This document shows, piece after piece, positions 18,109 to 28,277 of a DNA stretch of 64,000 bases. The stretch is from an uncultured Ellagibacter sp. (GTDB lineage Bacteria; Actinomycetota; Coriobacteriia; Coriobacteriales; Eggerthellaceae): positions 5,786 to 69,785 of the forward strand of contig NZ_CAKUAL010000002.1 of NCBI RefSeq assembly GCF_934636505.1, given 5' to 3'. Within the stretch, counting starts at the first letter, position 1. Each line of letters begins with the position of its first letter. The position numbers were made by a program, and so were the translations under genes. The notes below the pieces were generated by a model. That model searched no databases, was not told the origin of the DNA, and saw nothing but the letters and a program-made list of their open reading frames with translations.

Positions 18109-20643
18109 TCATCGGTAGAGCCTCCGACACATCTCGACGGCTACGGCAAGTGCTTCTATGTCCTCGCAGGTGGTATGCACGGCGAAGCTTGCTCGCCCGG
18201 TGCCCACCATGCCCGTCGATGCAGCAAGCGGCATGGCGCAATGCCCGCCCGATCGTATGGCGACGCCCATCATGCCGCACGCGCTGCCGATTTGCGCGGG
18301 CGCGGTGTTCGCAAGCGAGAACGACACGAGCCCTCCCGCGCCGTCCAGCTGCGTGTGGTCTCCCCAGATGGTGAGGCCTTCCACCCCATGGAGCGCGTGG
18401 ACGGCGAACGGGGTCATGGCTTCGGCGTGCTCGAGCACGTGCTCCATGCCCAGCTTCTCCATGTACTCGATGGCGCCCGCCCAGCCGACTGCCTGCGCGA
18501 TCGGAGGCGTTCCCACCTCGTATTGGATGGCCCCCTGGCGAAGGTAGTAGGAATCGACGGACGCATGCGAGATCGTGCCGCCGCCGATGGCTACGGGGTC
18601 CATCTCGTCGAATGCGTCTTTCCCGATGAATAGGCCGCCGATGCCGAGCGGTCCGTACATCTTGTGGGCGGAGAAAGCGGCGAAGTCGCAGCCGATTTCC
18701 TTTACGTTGAAGGGCAGATGGGGGAACGATTGCGCGGCGTCGAGCATGAATCGGGCGCCGGCCTGATGTGCCATGCGTGCCATGTTTGCCACGGGGTTCA
18801 CGATGCCGAGAACGTTCGACACGTGGGCGACGCATACGAGTTTGGGGTGATGGTCAAGGAGGCGCTCGTATTCCCCAAGGTCAAGTCTGCCGTCGGGAAG
18901 CAGGGGAATGAAGTCGAGCGCGGCATTCCTGCGGCGCGCCAAAAGGAGCCACGGCAGAAGGTCGGAGTGGTGCTCGGAAAGCGCGACGACGATATGGTCG
19001 CCTTCGCTCACGTTGAAATCGCCCCACGAGTGCGCCACCAGATTGCATGACGCGGAAGCGTTCATGGTGTAGACGGTCTGGCGGCGCTCGGCGCCAATGA
19101 AGTCCTCAAGCACTTTTCGTGCGTTGTTGAGGGAGCCTGTTGCCTTTGCGGAAAGCTCGTAGCCGCCGCGGTAGACGTTCGCGTTCTCGTGCTCGTTGAA
19201 GTTCGCCTCCGCCTGAAGCGCGCGGAAGCAACGCTGCGTCGTAGCGGCGGAGTCCAAGTAGGCGAGTGTGTTTTTCTGCTTGCGATCGTTGAGCAGCGGG
19301 AAGTCCTCGCGGTTGCGCCATGCCCAGGCGTCCGCCCAGGTGAGCTTGGCTTGCTCGTCATGGGGAAGCTGGTTGCGCCAGGCATCCATGCGCGAGACGA
19401 CTTCGCGCGCGATTTCAATGAGCTCCTCGTCGGCGGGCGAGCGCTTGGGGACGTCTTTCTGTGAGGTTGGGGAAGCCTTGGGGGCCTCCAGCCGCTCAGA
19501 CAGTCCTCGCTGCGCTGCGGAACTCGCTTTGTGGAGGCCCCCAAGGCTTCCTTCCAGTTGGGAGCCCTCCTGCCGTTCTGGCAGTCCTCGCTGCACCGAA
19601 GGGCTCACCTGGCGGAGGCTCCCGAAAGCTCCTTCGGCCCGCAGGTCGATCCCGCCCATCTTTTTTCGCGCAATCTGCACCGCTTCGCGCGCGGAAAGCG
19701 TGCGGCCCTTCTCGAAGGCAGTCAGCTTTTCGGGCACGATGGCGTTCGCCGCGAGCGTTTCCTCCCCGAAGACTACGTCTTTCAGCGCGATGCGCGGCAG
19801 CGGGCGATCGATGCCGTTAGGGCCGGGCTTGCACAGCCCGCTTGCGTCGAGGTTCTCCAAGAAACAGCGCGAGATGAGCATCGGCGTCCGGCGATACCAC
19901 TGGATCCACGATGCGACGACGTCGAGCGTGGGGTCGTCGCGGAATGTGCGGCAAACTTCAAGAAGATGAGCGGGCGTGATGCGAACTTGATCGCATCCGA
20001 TCAGCATGACGGAATCGGCGTCGGGGTTGTCCTCGAGTGCGCGCATCGCGTAATCGAGCACGCCTTTGGGCGTGTCGTACAAGGTGAACCCGCAGGCGTC
20101 TAGGGTGGCCCGATACGCCGCATCGGCGTCGAAGGGGATGAATTCGACTTCCCTGCCCGATTGGTGGGGCGCGTTCTCGTCTCCATGCGTGGCTCCGTCG
20201 TCGTGCGCATTCTCGTTGTCGCGCGCGCCGTTGTCGATATCGCAATGCGCGTCGCCTCTGTTCCTGGCGGCGGCGATGTCGCCCGAGACCACCTCCTCAA
20301 GCGCCCGGCGCTCCTCGGGCACGCCTCCCGCAAGTACGTAGACGCGCGCGAACCTCGCCTCAAGCGCACGTGCCGCGGCAATTGCCGTTACCGTCGTGCC
20401 CTCGAATCGTTGCAAGGGGCGGGGCGTCTTCTTCTCGCCGTTTTTGGGATCCTCGCATATCACGGTTTTTTCGTTTTCGCTTTCGAAGGCGACCTTCAGC
20501 GACGTTGTCCCGAAATTGGTCGCGAGCACGAGGGCGATGGTTTTCCCACATGCGCGTGCGAGCTCGGCCTCCTCGGGGATGGGGCGCTCCACGGGCCCCT
20601 GCTTGGGCTGATGCTCATTACGGCGTAGGTAGTTCGCTGACAT
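18109..20643 (-). CDS. Fusion: MobA/MocA-like nucleotidyltransferase domain and SufS-type cysteine desulfurase
   Basis: 844 residues from the ATG at 20643 (AAGGAG 5 bases upstream, better than ATG 20670). Residues about 35-330 resemble molybdopterin nucleotidyltransferases: a KTIALVLATN strand, a second ARVYVLAGG strand, and SVMLIGCDQVRITPAHLLEV near the DQP position. The GxG nucleotide loop is not canonical. After a linker (about 335-440) comes a complete class V aminotransferase domain with AYLDSAATT, ALSEHHSDLLPW, LDAAQSFPH, PLP lysine Lys661 (SAHKMYGP) and Cys802 in RSGGHCAMP. The desulfurase half releases sulfur from cysteine. The pairing suggests sulfuration of a molybdenum cofactor, which is inference. 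The linker carries two palindromic DNA elements. Confidence 0.82.
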   Translation of the reverse strand: MSANYLRRNEHQPKQGPVERPIPEEAELARACGKTIALVLATNFGTTSLKVAFESENEKTVICEDPKNGEKKTPRPLQRFEGTTVTAIAAARALEARFARVYVLAGGVPEERRALEEVVSGDIAAARNRGDAHCDIDNGARDNENAHDDGATHGDENAPHQSGREVEFIPFDADAAYRATLDACGFTLYDTPKGVLDYAMRALEDNPDADSVMLIGCDQVRITPAHLLEVCRTFRDDPTLDVVASWIQWYRRTPMLISRCFLENLDASGLCKPGPNGIDRPLPRIALKDVVFGEETLAANAIVPEKLTAFEKGRTLSAREAVQIARKKMGGIDLRAEGAFGSLRQVSPSVQRGLPERQEGSQLEGSLGGLHKASSAAQRGLSERLEAPKASPTSQKDVPKRSPADEELIEIAREVVSRMDAWRNQLPHDEQAKLTWADAWAWRNREDFPLLNDRKQKNTLAYLDSAATTQRCFRALQAEANFNEHENANVYRGGYELSAKATGSLNNARKVLEDFIGAERRQTVYTMNASASCNLVAHSWGDFNVSEGDHIVVALSEHHSDLLPWLLLARRRNAALDFIPLLPDGRLDLGEYERLLDHHPKLVCVAHVSNVLGIVNPVANMARMAHQAGARFMLDAAQSFPHLPFNVKEIGCDFAAFSAHKMYGPLGIGGLFIGKDAFDEMDPVAIGGGTISHASVDSYYLRQGAIQYEVGTPPIAQAVGWAGAIEYMEKLGMEHVLEHAEAMTPFAVHALHGVEGLTIWGDHTQLDGAGGLVSFSLANTAPAQIGSACGMMGVAIRSGGHCAMPLAASTGMVGTGRASFAVHTTCEDIEALAVAVEMCRRLYR
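19471..19551. repeat. Palindromic intragenic element, copy A
   Basis: The 20-base arms at 19471-19490 and 19532-19551 are perfect inverted repeats (left arm starts GGAAGCCTTGGGGG). The 41-base centre contains CAGTCCTCGCTGCGCTGCGG. It lies in frame inside the linker of the fusion gene. The centre matches the centre of copy C at 31082-31148 almost base for base. Confidence 0.8.
19560..19623. repeat. Palindromic intragenic element, copy B
   Basis: Arms GGGAGCC (19560-19566) and GGCTCCC (19617-19623) extend to about 13 pairs if two single-base bulges are allowed. The centre contains GGCAGTCCTCGCTGC, the same core as copies A and C but more diverged on one side. It lies nine bases from copy A. 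Confidence 0.65.
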
Positions 20644-20849
20644 AGGGTCTCCTTCGTCTGCCTGCCTCATGCTTTGCTTGAAGCGACGGATCGATTCCGT
20701 ATAGGATACAGCTGATTCTTTCTCTTTGCGCGAACTGTGCGAAAACCGATGCTTCGAGGGAATCGTCTTCTCTTGACGCCCGCGCGACCTTGCGACAGCC
20801 GTCGCGCACTCGTTCGGAAGGTGACGTAACTTCCTCGCGCCCCATCGGG

Positions 20850-20855
20850 TACAAT
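20850..20855 (+). promoter_or_regulatory. -10 box giving a probable leaderless transcript
   Basis: TACAAT ends nine bases before ATG 20865, and no Shine-Dalgarno sequence lies between. A start of transcription about seven bases downstream of the -10 would fall within a few bases of the start codon. Confidence 0.45.
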
Positions 20856-20864
20856 GAATCCATT

Positions 20865-22259
20865 ATGGCTAGTTCATTCAACCTAAACGCATACGGTGCG
20901 ATGTTCCGCGTGAAGGCCGCCTATTCTTTCGAGGTAGGCGGTCTTCTCGTGCGTATGTACGCGTTCATGCGCACCATCGGCACCGTGTCCATGCTCACGC
21001 TTTCGGGGTATTCCTATTTCATGGCGGGTTTGGTTGCGTCGGTGGTGGCGTTTGCCCTGTTCTTGATATCGCCGCGCGTCTCGAAGCGGATTGACGAGCG
21101 CGGTCAGGGCGCAATCGTCTTGCCCGCCACGTGCATCGCATTGCTTGGGTGTGCGATCTTGCTGGTCACCGTGCTGCTCAAACTGCCGATTGCGCTGTGC
21201 TTCGTGGGCGCGGTGCTCATGGGCTTTCTTCCCACGCCTCAGGCACTCACGCGTGCCCGCTGGGTCTACCTGGTGAAATCGGGTCGCCTGGGCGATAATG
21301 CACCCGAGCTCAAGACCGTCTTCTCCTACGAGGGCGTGATGGACGATATCGTCTTCATGGTGAGTCCCGCGCTTTCCATTGCACTCGCTTCGGGAATCCA
21401 CCCTATCGCCGGCATGGGATGCGGCTTTATCTGCTGCGTGGTGGGGACGCTGCTGCTTGTGTCATCGAAGGACACCGAGCCGGTGCCAGGTTGGGAAAAG
21501 AAGCTTGCGAACCGGGAAGGTGCCGCGCCTTCCGAGCGTGCCGAAAGTGTCGTCTTCGCCGAGCCCGGCGCTGCGGTCGAAGGCTTGGGAAGCGGAAGCG
21601 CTCCCGCAGCTGGCCCGGACGTTGTGCGCGATGCCTCCGCGGACGCGGTCGACGATGCTCGCGCGGGCAAGAGGAAGCGCTCCCGCAGCCTGTTCCTCAC
21701 GAATCCCGTGGTGCGCACGCTGTTCTTCCTGTCGCTTCTGATGGGCTGCTTCTTCGGTATCTTCGACACTGCCACGGTCTCCTTCGCGCAGATCGAGCTT
21801 AACGACCCAGTGTTCGCAAGCCTCATCCTCGCCATCGAGTCGCTTGTGTCGACCATCGTCGGGTTCGTGTTTGGCATGATTCTTTTCACCGCACGTCAAA
21901 GCAAGAAGATGCTGGCGTTCTCCATCGTAATCGGCCTCGGTTACGGGTCGATGATTTTCGTGAGCTCGTCGTTAAGCCTGCTTGTGGTCATCTTCGTAGC
22001 GGCGGGTACGTACGCTCCGTTCGTTATCACGCTGAACGAGACGGCCGAGCGCGCTGTGCCCGAGGCGAACATCACCGAGGCGCTCACGTGGGTGACCTCG
22101 GGCAGCATCTGCGGCCTTGCGTTCGGGCCGACGCTCGCCGGCGTCATCATCGACACGTGGGGGTCGTTCGCGTGCTTCGGCGCGGGCGCCTTCGTTGCGC
22201 TCGCCATTCCGGTGCTGGCCGTTCTTACCTATCCCATGATGAAGAAGCAGGTGGGGTAG
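20865..22259 (+). CDS. Major facilitator superfamily transporter
   Basis: 464 residues from ATG 20865. About twelve hydrophobic spans form two sixes, joined by a long hydrophilic loop (about residues 208-280, rich in A/E/G/D and ending AGKRKRSRSLFL). The first loop contains SPRVSKRIDERGQG in place of the classical MFS motif A. The substrate cannot be assigned; drug or metabolite efflux is common in relatives. No ribosome site precedes the start, whereas a -10 box ends nine bases upstream, suggesting a leaderless mRNA. Confidence 0.8.
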   Translation: MASSFNLNAYGAMFRVKAAYSFEVGGLLVRMYAFMRTIGTVSMLTLSGYSYFMAGLVASVVAFALFLISPRVSKRIDERGQGAIVLPATCIALLGCAILLVTVLLKLPIALCFVGAVLMGFLPTPQALTRARWVYLVKSGRLGDNAPELKTVFSYEGVMDDIVFMVSPALSIALASGIHPIAGMGCGFICCVVGTLLLVSSKDTEPVPGWEKKLANREGAAPSERAESVVFAEPGAAVEGLGSGSAPAAGPDVVRDASADAVDDARAGKRKRSRSLFLTNPVVRTLFFLSLLMGCFFGIFDTATVSFAQIELNDPVFASLILAIESLVSTIVGFVFGMILFTARQSKKMLAFSIVIGLGYGSMIFVSSSLSLLVVIFVAAGTYAPFVITLNETAERAVPEANITEALTWVTSGSICGLAFGPTLAGVIIDTWGSFACFGAGAFVALAIPVLAVLTYPMMKKQVG

Positions 22260-22327
22260 GGGAAGCTGGGCTAACGTTCTCGCCATTTTTTGTCCACGGC
22301 GGGTCGTTTCCAGGGAAGAAGGCATTC

Positions 22328-22373
22328 TTGGCAACGGCACTTTCTTTCATGTATAATGCATGTAAAAAGCATG
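22328..22373 (+). promoter_or_regulatory. Toxin-antitoxin promoter with triple CATG operator
   Basis: TTGGCA (22328-22333), an 18-base spacer and TATAAT (22352-22357). CATG occurs at 22348, 22359 and 22370, exactly 11 bases apart, straddling the -10 box. Ribbon-helix-helix antitoxins bind short repeated sites on one face of the helix, so this is a good candidate autorepression operator. Confidence 0.6.
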
Positions 22374-22394
22374 CGTTTATGAAAGGGGGCTGTC

Positions 22395-22772
22395 ATGCCG
22401 GCTTTGCAAGTTCGCGATTTCCCCGAGGATCTGTATGAAAAGCTGAAAGAGGTCGCCGCGAGGGAGCACAGGAGCGTTGCGCAGCAGACCATCGTCGCCG
22501 TCGAGGCGATGGTGTCGGGTGAGTGTGCGCACGCGAAGGAAGAGCCTCGCCGTTCGCTCTATCTCGATTTTGACACGGAGGCAAAGCGCGCCGCCCGCAT
22601 CAAGAAGCGTCAGGAGCTGTTCGAAAGCGCGAAGGCTCATCCTCTGGTTTTGCCCCTCGATGCACAGAGCCCCGTCGATGTCGTCCGCGAAGCGAGGGAA
22701 GAGCGAAGTAGGCATATCGGAGAAGTGCTTGACGAAATCATGGAGCGGAGGGTCTCCTATGGTGGTAATTGA
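22395..22772 (+). CDS. FitA-like ribbon-helix-helix antitoxin
   Basis: 125 residues. The N-terminus (MPALQVRDFPEDLYEKLKEV, then REHRSVAQQT) is the FitA/VapB ribbon-helix-helix pattern: a short DNA-contacting strand and two helices. The remainder is charged and helical and should wrap the toxin. AAAGGGGG precedes the ATG. Its last 14 bases overlap the start of the PIN toxin gene. It is expected to neutralise the toxin and, with it, repress the shared promoter. Confidence 0.85.
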   Translation: MPALQVRDFPEDLYEKLKEVAAREHRSVAQQTIVAVEAMVSGECAHAKEEPRRSLYLDFDTEAKRAARIKKRQELFESAKAHPLVLPLDAQSPVDVVREAREERSRHIGEVLDEIMERRVSYGGN

Positions 22773-23187
22773 TGCAAATGCGGCTCTCGAAATGGCTTTC
22801 GAAGGCGAGCGCGGTGATGCTCTTAGGGCTCTTCTATTGCAAGGCGAAGAAGCTATTGCTCCGTCTGTTTTTCATTCCGAGGTGTCGAACGCATGCTTCA
22901 AGTATGCGGCTTTTGGGTCGATGGGCGAGGAGAAAGCCCAGGTCTTGCTCGATCGGGTGGAGGCCCTCGTCGATTACTTTCATGACGACGCGTCGCTCGC
23001 GAAGGAGGCGCTCTCCGAATCGATTCGCTACCGGCATCCCGTATACGACATGTTCTATCTGGTTCTCGCCCGTCGGACGGGTGCGACGCTTTTCACTCTC
23101 GACAAAAAGATGTGGGCTCTTGCGCGCGACATGCACGTGAACTGCATCGAGGAGGTGGACCTCAGATCGCTGTCGGTTCTGGTCTGA
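22759..23187 (+). CDS. PIN-domain ribonuclease toxin (VapC/FitB-like)
   Basis: 142 residues from ATG 22759, overlapping the antitoxin gene. The four acidic PIN residues are visible: Asp5 (VVIDANAALEM), Glu41 (HSEVSNA), Asp97 (VYDMFYLVLA) and Asp115 (FTLDKKM). These would hold Mg2+ or Mn2+ for cutting RNA, often tRNA or rRNA in this family. The length and the overlapped two-gene layout are typical of VapBC/FitAB pairs. No phage or transposon genes flank it. Confidence 0.88.
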   Translation: MVVIDANAALEMAFEGERGDALRALLLQGEEAIAPSVFHSEVSNACFKYAAFGSMGEEKAQVLLDRVEALVDYFHDDASLAKEALSESIRYRHPVYDMFYLVLARRTGATLFTLDKKMWALARDMHVNCIEEVDLRSLSVLV

Positions 23188-23300
23188 TAAGTCATGCTTT
23201 CTCGCGGCATGTGTTCTCCTTGCGTAAGGCTATCCTTAAAAAAGATTGATTGCAGTCTACCAGAACTGCGCCTCATCTTCCCCTGTCTTTGGCGCTCCCG

Positions 23301-23329
23301 TTGCAACAAAGTGTTCTTTGCCCTGTAAA
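23301..23329 (+). promoter_or_regulatory. Candidate promoter for the glutamine synthetase gene
   Basis: TTGCAA (23301-23306), 17 bases, TGTAAA (23324-23329). A leader of about 180 bases follows. It contains a small GCGGT/ACCGC hairpin near 23458 but no riboswitch I recognise. 23188-23300 shows nothing distinctive. Confidence 0.4.
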
Positions 23330-23510
23330 CTGTCCGAAACAATTCGCCGTTAGTTTGATAAGCGTTGGTTAAGGGGGCGTCGCGCGGAACTTCGTGTTAT
23401 CGTGTCGAGCAAGCGGCCATCAGCCAAAAGCTGCGATGGCACCCCTAAAGTAAACTGCGGTTGTGACCGCCTAATCGGCGTTTGAGACGACCAGTGAAGG
23501 AGCGCGGTAT

Positions 23511-25601
<2,091 letters not shown>

Positions 25602-25623
25602 AACGCAAGGTCATAGCCGCACG

Positions 25624-25656
25624 AAAGAGCCCCGAGATATCTCGGGGCTCTTTTTT
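25624..25656 (+). terminator. Terminator of glutamine synthetase
   Basis: A continuous 30-base palindrome with half AAAGAGCCCCGAGAT, running into six T. Confidence 0.92.
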
Positions 25657-25688
25657 GCGGTAGTTCATATTTCACTTTAGTATTTTCT

Positions 25689-25719
25689 TGCGTTCAAACG
25701 CAATTGGCATGCGTTCAAA
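25689..25719. repeat. Direct repeats upstream of the htpG promoter
   Basis: TGCGTTCAAA occurs at 25689-25698 and 25710-25719, 21 bases apart (two helical turns). The first copy also forms TTGCGT/ACGCAA with the bases after it. It lies 60-90 bases upstream of the htpG -35 box; a second regulator could bind here. Confidence 0.4.
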
Positions 25720-25780
25720 TTATAAAGTCGGACCGGACAAAGGCAATTGCGAAAAGTTGAGTCTATCGCACTTAGATTAC

Positions 25781-25808
25781 TTGACATGACGTATCGCGTC
25801 GTTACAAT
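25781..25808 (+). promoter_or_regulatory. htpG promoter
   Basis: Consensus TTGACA (25781-25786), a 16-base spacer and TACAAT (25803-25808), immediately ahead of the CIRCE operator. Confidence 0.75.
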
Positions 25809-25813
25809 GCCTT

Positions 25814-25840
25814 TTAGCACTCAAAGACGGGGACTGCCAA
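25814..25840 (+). promoter_or_regulatory. CIRCE operator (HrcA site)
   Basis: TTAGCACTC (25814-25822) is an exact left half of CIRCE. Nine bases later GACTGCCAA (25832-25840) matches the right half GAGTGCTAA at seven of nine positions. The site starts six bases after the -10 box, where HrcA binding would block transcription. Confidence 0.75.
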
Positions 25841-25885
25841 AGCAAAGTGCCAAAGTGGTCTTTCGAGAACAGGAAGCGATACGCC

Positions 25886-27835
25886 ATGAAGAAATTTAAA
25901 ACAGAGAGCAAGAAACTGCTCGACCTCATGATCAACTCGATCTACACCAATCGCGAGATCTTCCTCCGCGAGCTTATCTCGAACGCGTCCGACGCCGTCG
26001 ACAAGCTCTATTTCAAGAGCCTGACGGATTCCGACGTGCAGCTTTCCAAGGACGAGCTGGCCATTCACGTCGGCTTCGACGAGGATGCCCGCACCATCAC
26101 CATTTCTGACAACGGCATCGGCATGACGAAGGACGAGCTCGACAAGAACCTTGGTACTATCGCGCACTCCGATTCCCAGGCGTTCAAGACCGACAACGCC
26201 GAGCAGCAGGGCGACGACATCGACATCATCGGCCAGTTCGGCGTCGGCTTCTACTCCAGCTTCATGGTTGCCTCCAAGGTACGCGTCGTTTCCCGCGCGT
26301 TCGGCAGCGACGAGGCGTGGGCGTGGGAATCCGACGGCGTTGAGGGCTACACTATCGCCGAGGCCGAGCGCGCCGAGCACGGCACCGATGTCATCCTTAC
26401 GCTCAAGGAGAACACCGACGAGGACAACTACGACACCTATCTTTCCGAGTACGGCCTGAAGGACCTGATCAAGCGTTATAGCAACTACGTGCGCTACCCC
26501 ATCCAGATGGAGGTTTCCAAGACGCGCGAGAAGCCGAAGCCCGAAGACGCCGGCGACGACTACAAGCCCGAGTACGAGACCTACACCGAGACCGACACGA
26601 TCAACTCGATGATCCCCATCTGGAAGCGCAAGAAGTCCGACGTGACCGACGAGGAGTACAACGAGTTCTACAAGACAAACTTCCACGATTTCGCCGACCC
26701 TGCGCGTACCGTCTCGCTGCATGCCGAGGGCGCGCTGACCTACGACGCGCTGCTGTTCGTGCCGAGCCGCGCCCCGTATGACCTGTACAGCAAGGACTTC
26801 AAGAAGGGTCTCGCGCTTTATAGCTCTAACGTGCTCATCATGGACAAGTGCGAAGACCTCCTGCCCGACTACTTCAACTTCGTCCGCGGCATCGTTGACT
26901 CGCAGGACCTCACGCTCAACATCTCGCGCGAAACGCTGCAGCACAACAGTCAGCTGAAGGCTATTGCCCGCCGCGTCGAGAAGAAGATCAAGTCCGACCT
27001 TGAAAATTTCCTCGACAAGGATCGCGAGGGCTACGAGAACTTCTTCGAGAACTTCGGCCGCGGCATGAAGTACGGCCTCTACACCTCCTACGGCACGGCA
27101 AAAGATGTGCTGGGCGACCTGCTCCTCTTCTACTCGGCAAAGCAGAAGAAGATGATCACGTTCAAGGAATACGTGAAGGCTGCCGCCGATGGCCAGGAGA
27201 CCATTTACTACGCCACGGGCGACTCCGTCGAGCGCATGGCGCAGCTGCCGATCGTGACGACGGTGCTCGCGAAGGGCTACGACGTGCTGCTGTGCCCCGA
27301 GGATGTCGACGAATTCTGCATGATGGCCATGTCCGATTACGCTGTGCCCGACGCGGCCGACCCCGACTCGCTCACCGCGTGGCCGCTTAAGAACGTGGGC
27401 GGCGAGAACCTCGGCCTTGAATCCGACGAGGAGAAAAAGGAAGCCGAGGAGACGGCCGAGTCCAACAAGGACCTGTTCGAGGCCATGAAGAGCGCTCTCG
27501 ACGGCAAGGTGGAGAAGGTTGCGGTGTCCACGCGCCAGACCGACGCCCCTGCCTTCATCACCACCGAAGGCGGCGTGTCGCTTAAGATGGAGAAGATTCT
27601 CGCGGGCGCGCCGAAGAGCGCCGAGGAAGAGGGCGCGGTGAAATCGCATCGCGTGCTCGAAGTGAACGCGAAGCACCCGGTGTTCGAGGTCATGCAGAAG
27701 GCGCAGGAATCGGGCGACGACGAAAAAGTGAAGCTGTACTCGGGCATTCTGTACGACCAGGCGCTTCTCGTCGAGGGTATCCCGCTGGACGATCCGGTTG
27801 CCTACACTGAGGCGGTCACGAAGCTGATGAAGTAG
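25886..27835 (+). CDS. htpG: Molecular chaperone HtpG (Hsp90)
   Basis: 649 residues from ATG 25886 (AGGAAG 9 bases upstream), beginning MKKFKTESKKLLDLMINSIY. A GTG at 25847 also lies in frame but lacks a site. The GHKL ATPase domain is clear: NASDAVDKL, DNGIGMTKDEL and GQFGVGFYSSFM. The middle domain carries the catalytic Arg region (NISRETLQ), and the C-terminal dimerisation domain follows. It binds and remodels client proteins in the cytoplasm using ATP. A consensus promoter and a CIRCE site indicate heat induction through HrcA. A central stretch (about 515-560) is rich in D/E/K and looks flexible. Confidence 0.96.
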   Translation: MKKFKTESKKLLDLMINSIYTNREIFLRELISNASDAVDKLYFKSLTDSDVQLSKDELAIHVGFDEDARTITISDNGIGMTKDELDKNLGTIAHSDSQAFKTDNAEQQGDDIDIIGQFGVGFYSSFMVASKVRVVSRAFGSDEAWAWESDGVEGYTIAEAERAEHGTDVILTLKENTDEDNYDTYLSEYGLKDLIKRYSNYVRYPIQMEVSKTREKPKPEDAGDDYKPEYETYTETDTINSMIPIWKRKKSDVTDEEYNEFYKTNFHDFADPARTVSLHAEGALTYDALLFVPSRAPYDLYSKDFKKGLALYSSNVLIMDKCEDLLPDYFNFVRGIVDSQDLTLNISRETLQHNSQLKAIARRVEKKIKSDLENFLDKDREGYENFFENFGRGMKYGLYTSYGTAKDVLGDLLLFYSAKQKKMITFKEYVKAAADGQETIYYATGDSVERMAQLPIVTTVLAKGYDVLLCPEDVDEFCMMAMSDYAVPDAADPDSLTAWPLKNVGGENLGLESDEEKKEAEETAESNKDLFEAMKSALDGKVEKVAVSTRQTDAPAFITTEGGVSLKMEKILAGAPKSAEEEGAVKSHRVLEVNAKHPVFEVMQKAQESGDDEKVKLYSGILYDQALLVEGIPLDDPVAYTEAVTKLMK

Positions 27836-27919
27836 GCCTCAGAGCCTCAGGGCCGCAGGGCGCGAACGGGGAACCGGGGAGCCTCAGAAGGGGAATCGGG
27901 AATCGGTTCAAGAAAACCC

Positions 27920-27948
27920 TTGCGCTTGCGCGATTGATTCGCTATTAT
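27920..27948 (+). promoter_or_regulatory. Promoter of tRNA-Thr
   Basis: TTGCGC (27920-27925), 17 bases, TATTAT (27943-27948), with the tRNA beginning 36 bases later. Confidence 0.6.
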
Positions 27949-27984
27949 TTGTTTTCGCGTCTGAAGCTTGTGCTTCACTCGTTT

Positions 27985-28060
27985 GCCAACGTGGCTCAGC
28001 TGGTAGAGCAACGCACTCGTAATGCGTAGGTCAGCGGTTCGAATCCGCTCGTTGGCTCCA
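27985..28060 (+). tRNA. tRNA-Thr (anticodon CGT)
   Basis: 76 bases including an encoded CCA. Acceptor GCCAACG pairs with CGTTGGC. The D arm is GCTCAGCTGGTAGAGC, the anticodon stem ACGCA/TGCGT frames the loop CTCGTAA with anticodon CGT at 28018-28020, and the T arm carries GGTTCGAATCC. It reads ACG. Confidence 0.96.
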
Positions 28061-28067
28061 GAAACTT

Positions 28068-28101
28068 ACAGGCCGTCGGCATTGAACCGGCGGCCTGTTT
28101 T
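28068..28101 (+). terminator. Terminator of tRNA-Thr
   Basis: ACAGGCCGTCGG (28068-28079) with CCGGCGGCCTGT (28087-28098), one G-T pair, followed by TTTT. Confidence 0.85.
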
Positions 28102-28277
28102 GTTGTTGAACGCGAAATAGGCGGGTTAGTGGTCCTTCCCGGTGGTTTTTGCCTCCCACTGTCGGACGGGCTTTCTCGTTCGTGTTTTCTTGCGGGGAGA
28201 AGAAGGTCGGCTCTGCTATTCTCTGTCGGACAGGACGCTTTAGAAGACGAAAGCGCTCAGGGCGGAAAGGCGGGAAC

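Noticed and set aside
25814..27676. A 620-codon open frame antisense to htpG
   Set aside because: htpG is conserved over its whole length. The antisense product has Leu/Val/Arg-biased composition typical of a mirrored frame.
27836..27900. GGGGAA/CCTCAG repeats after htpG
   Set aside because: Short, irregular and GC-rich; no consistent unit.
27985..28060. tRNA-Thr as an integration site
   Set aside because: No repeated 3' tRNA end or integrase downstream; the following terminator and LysR gene look native.
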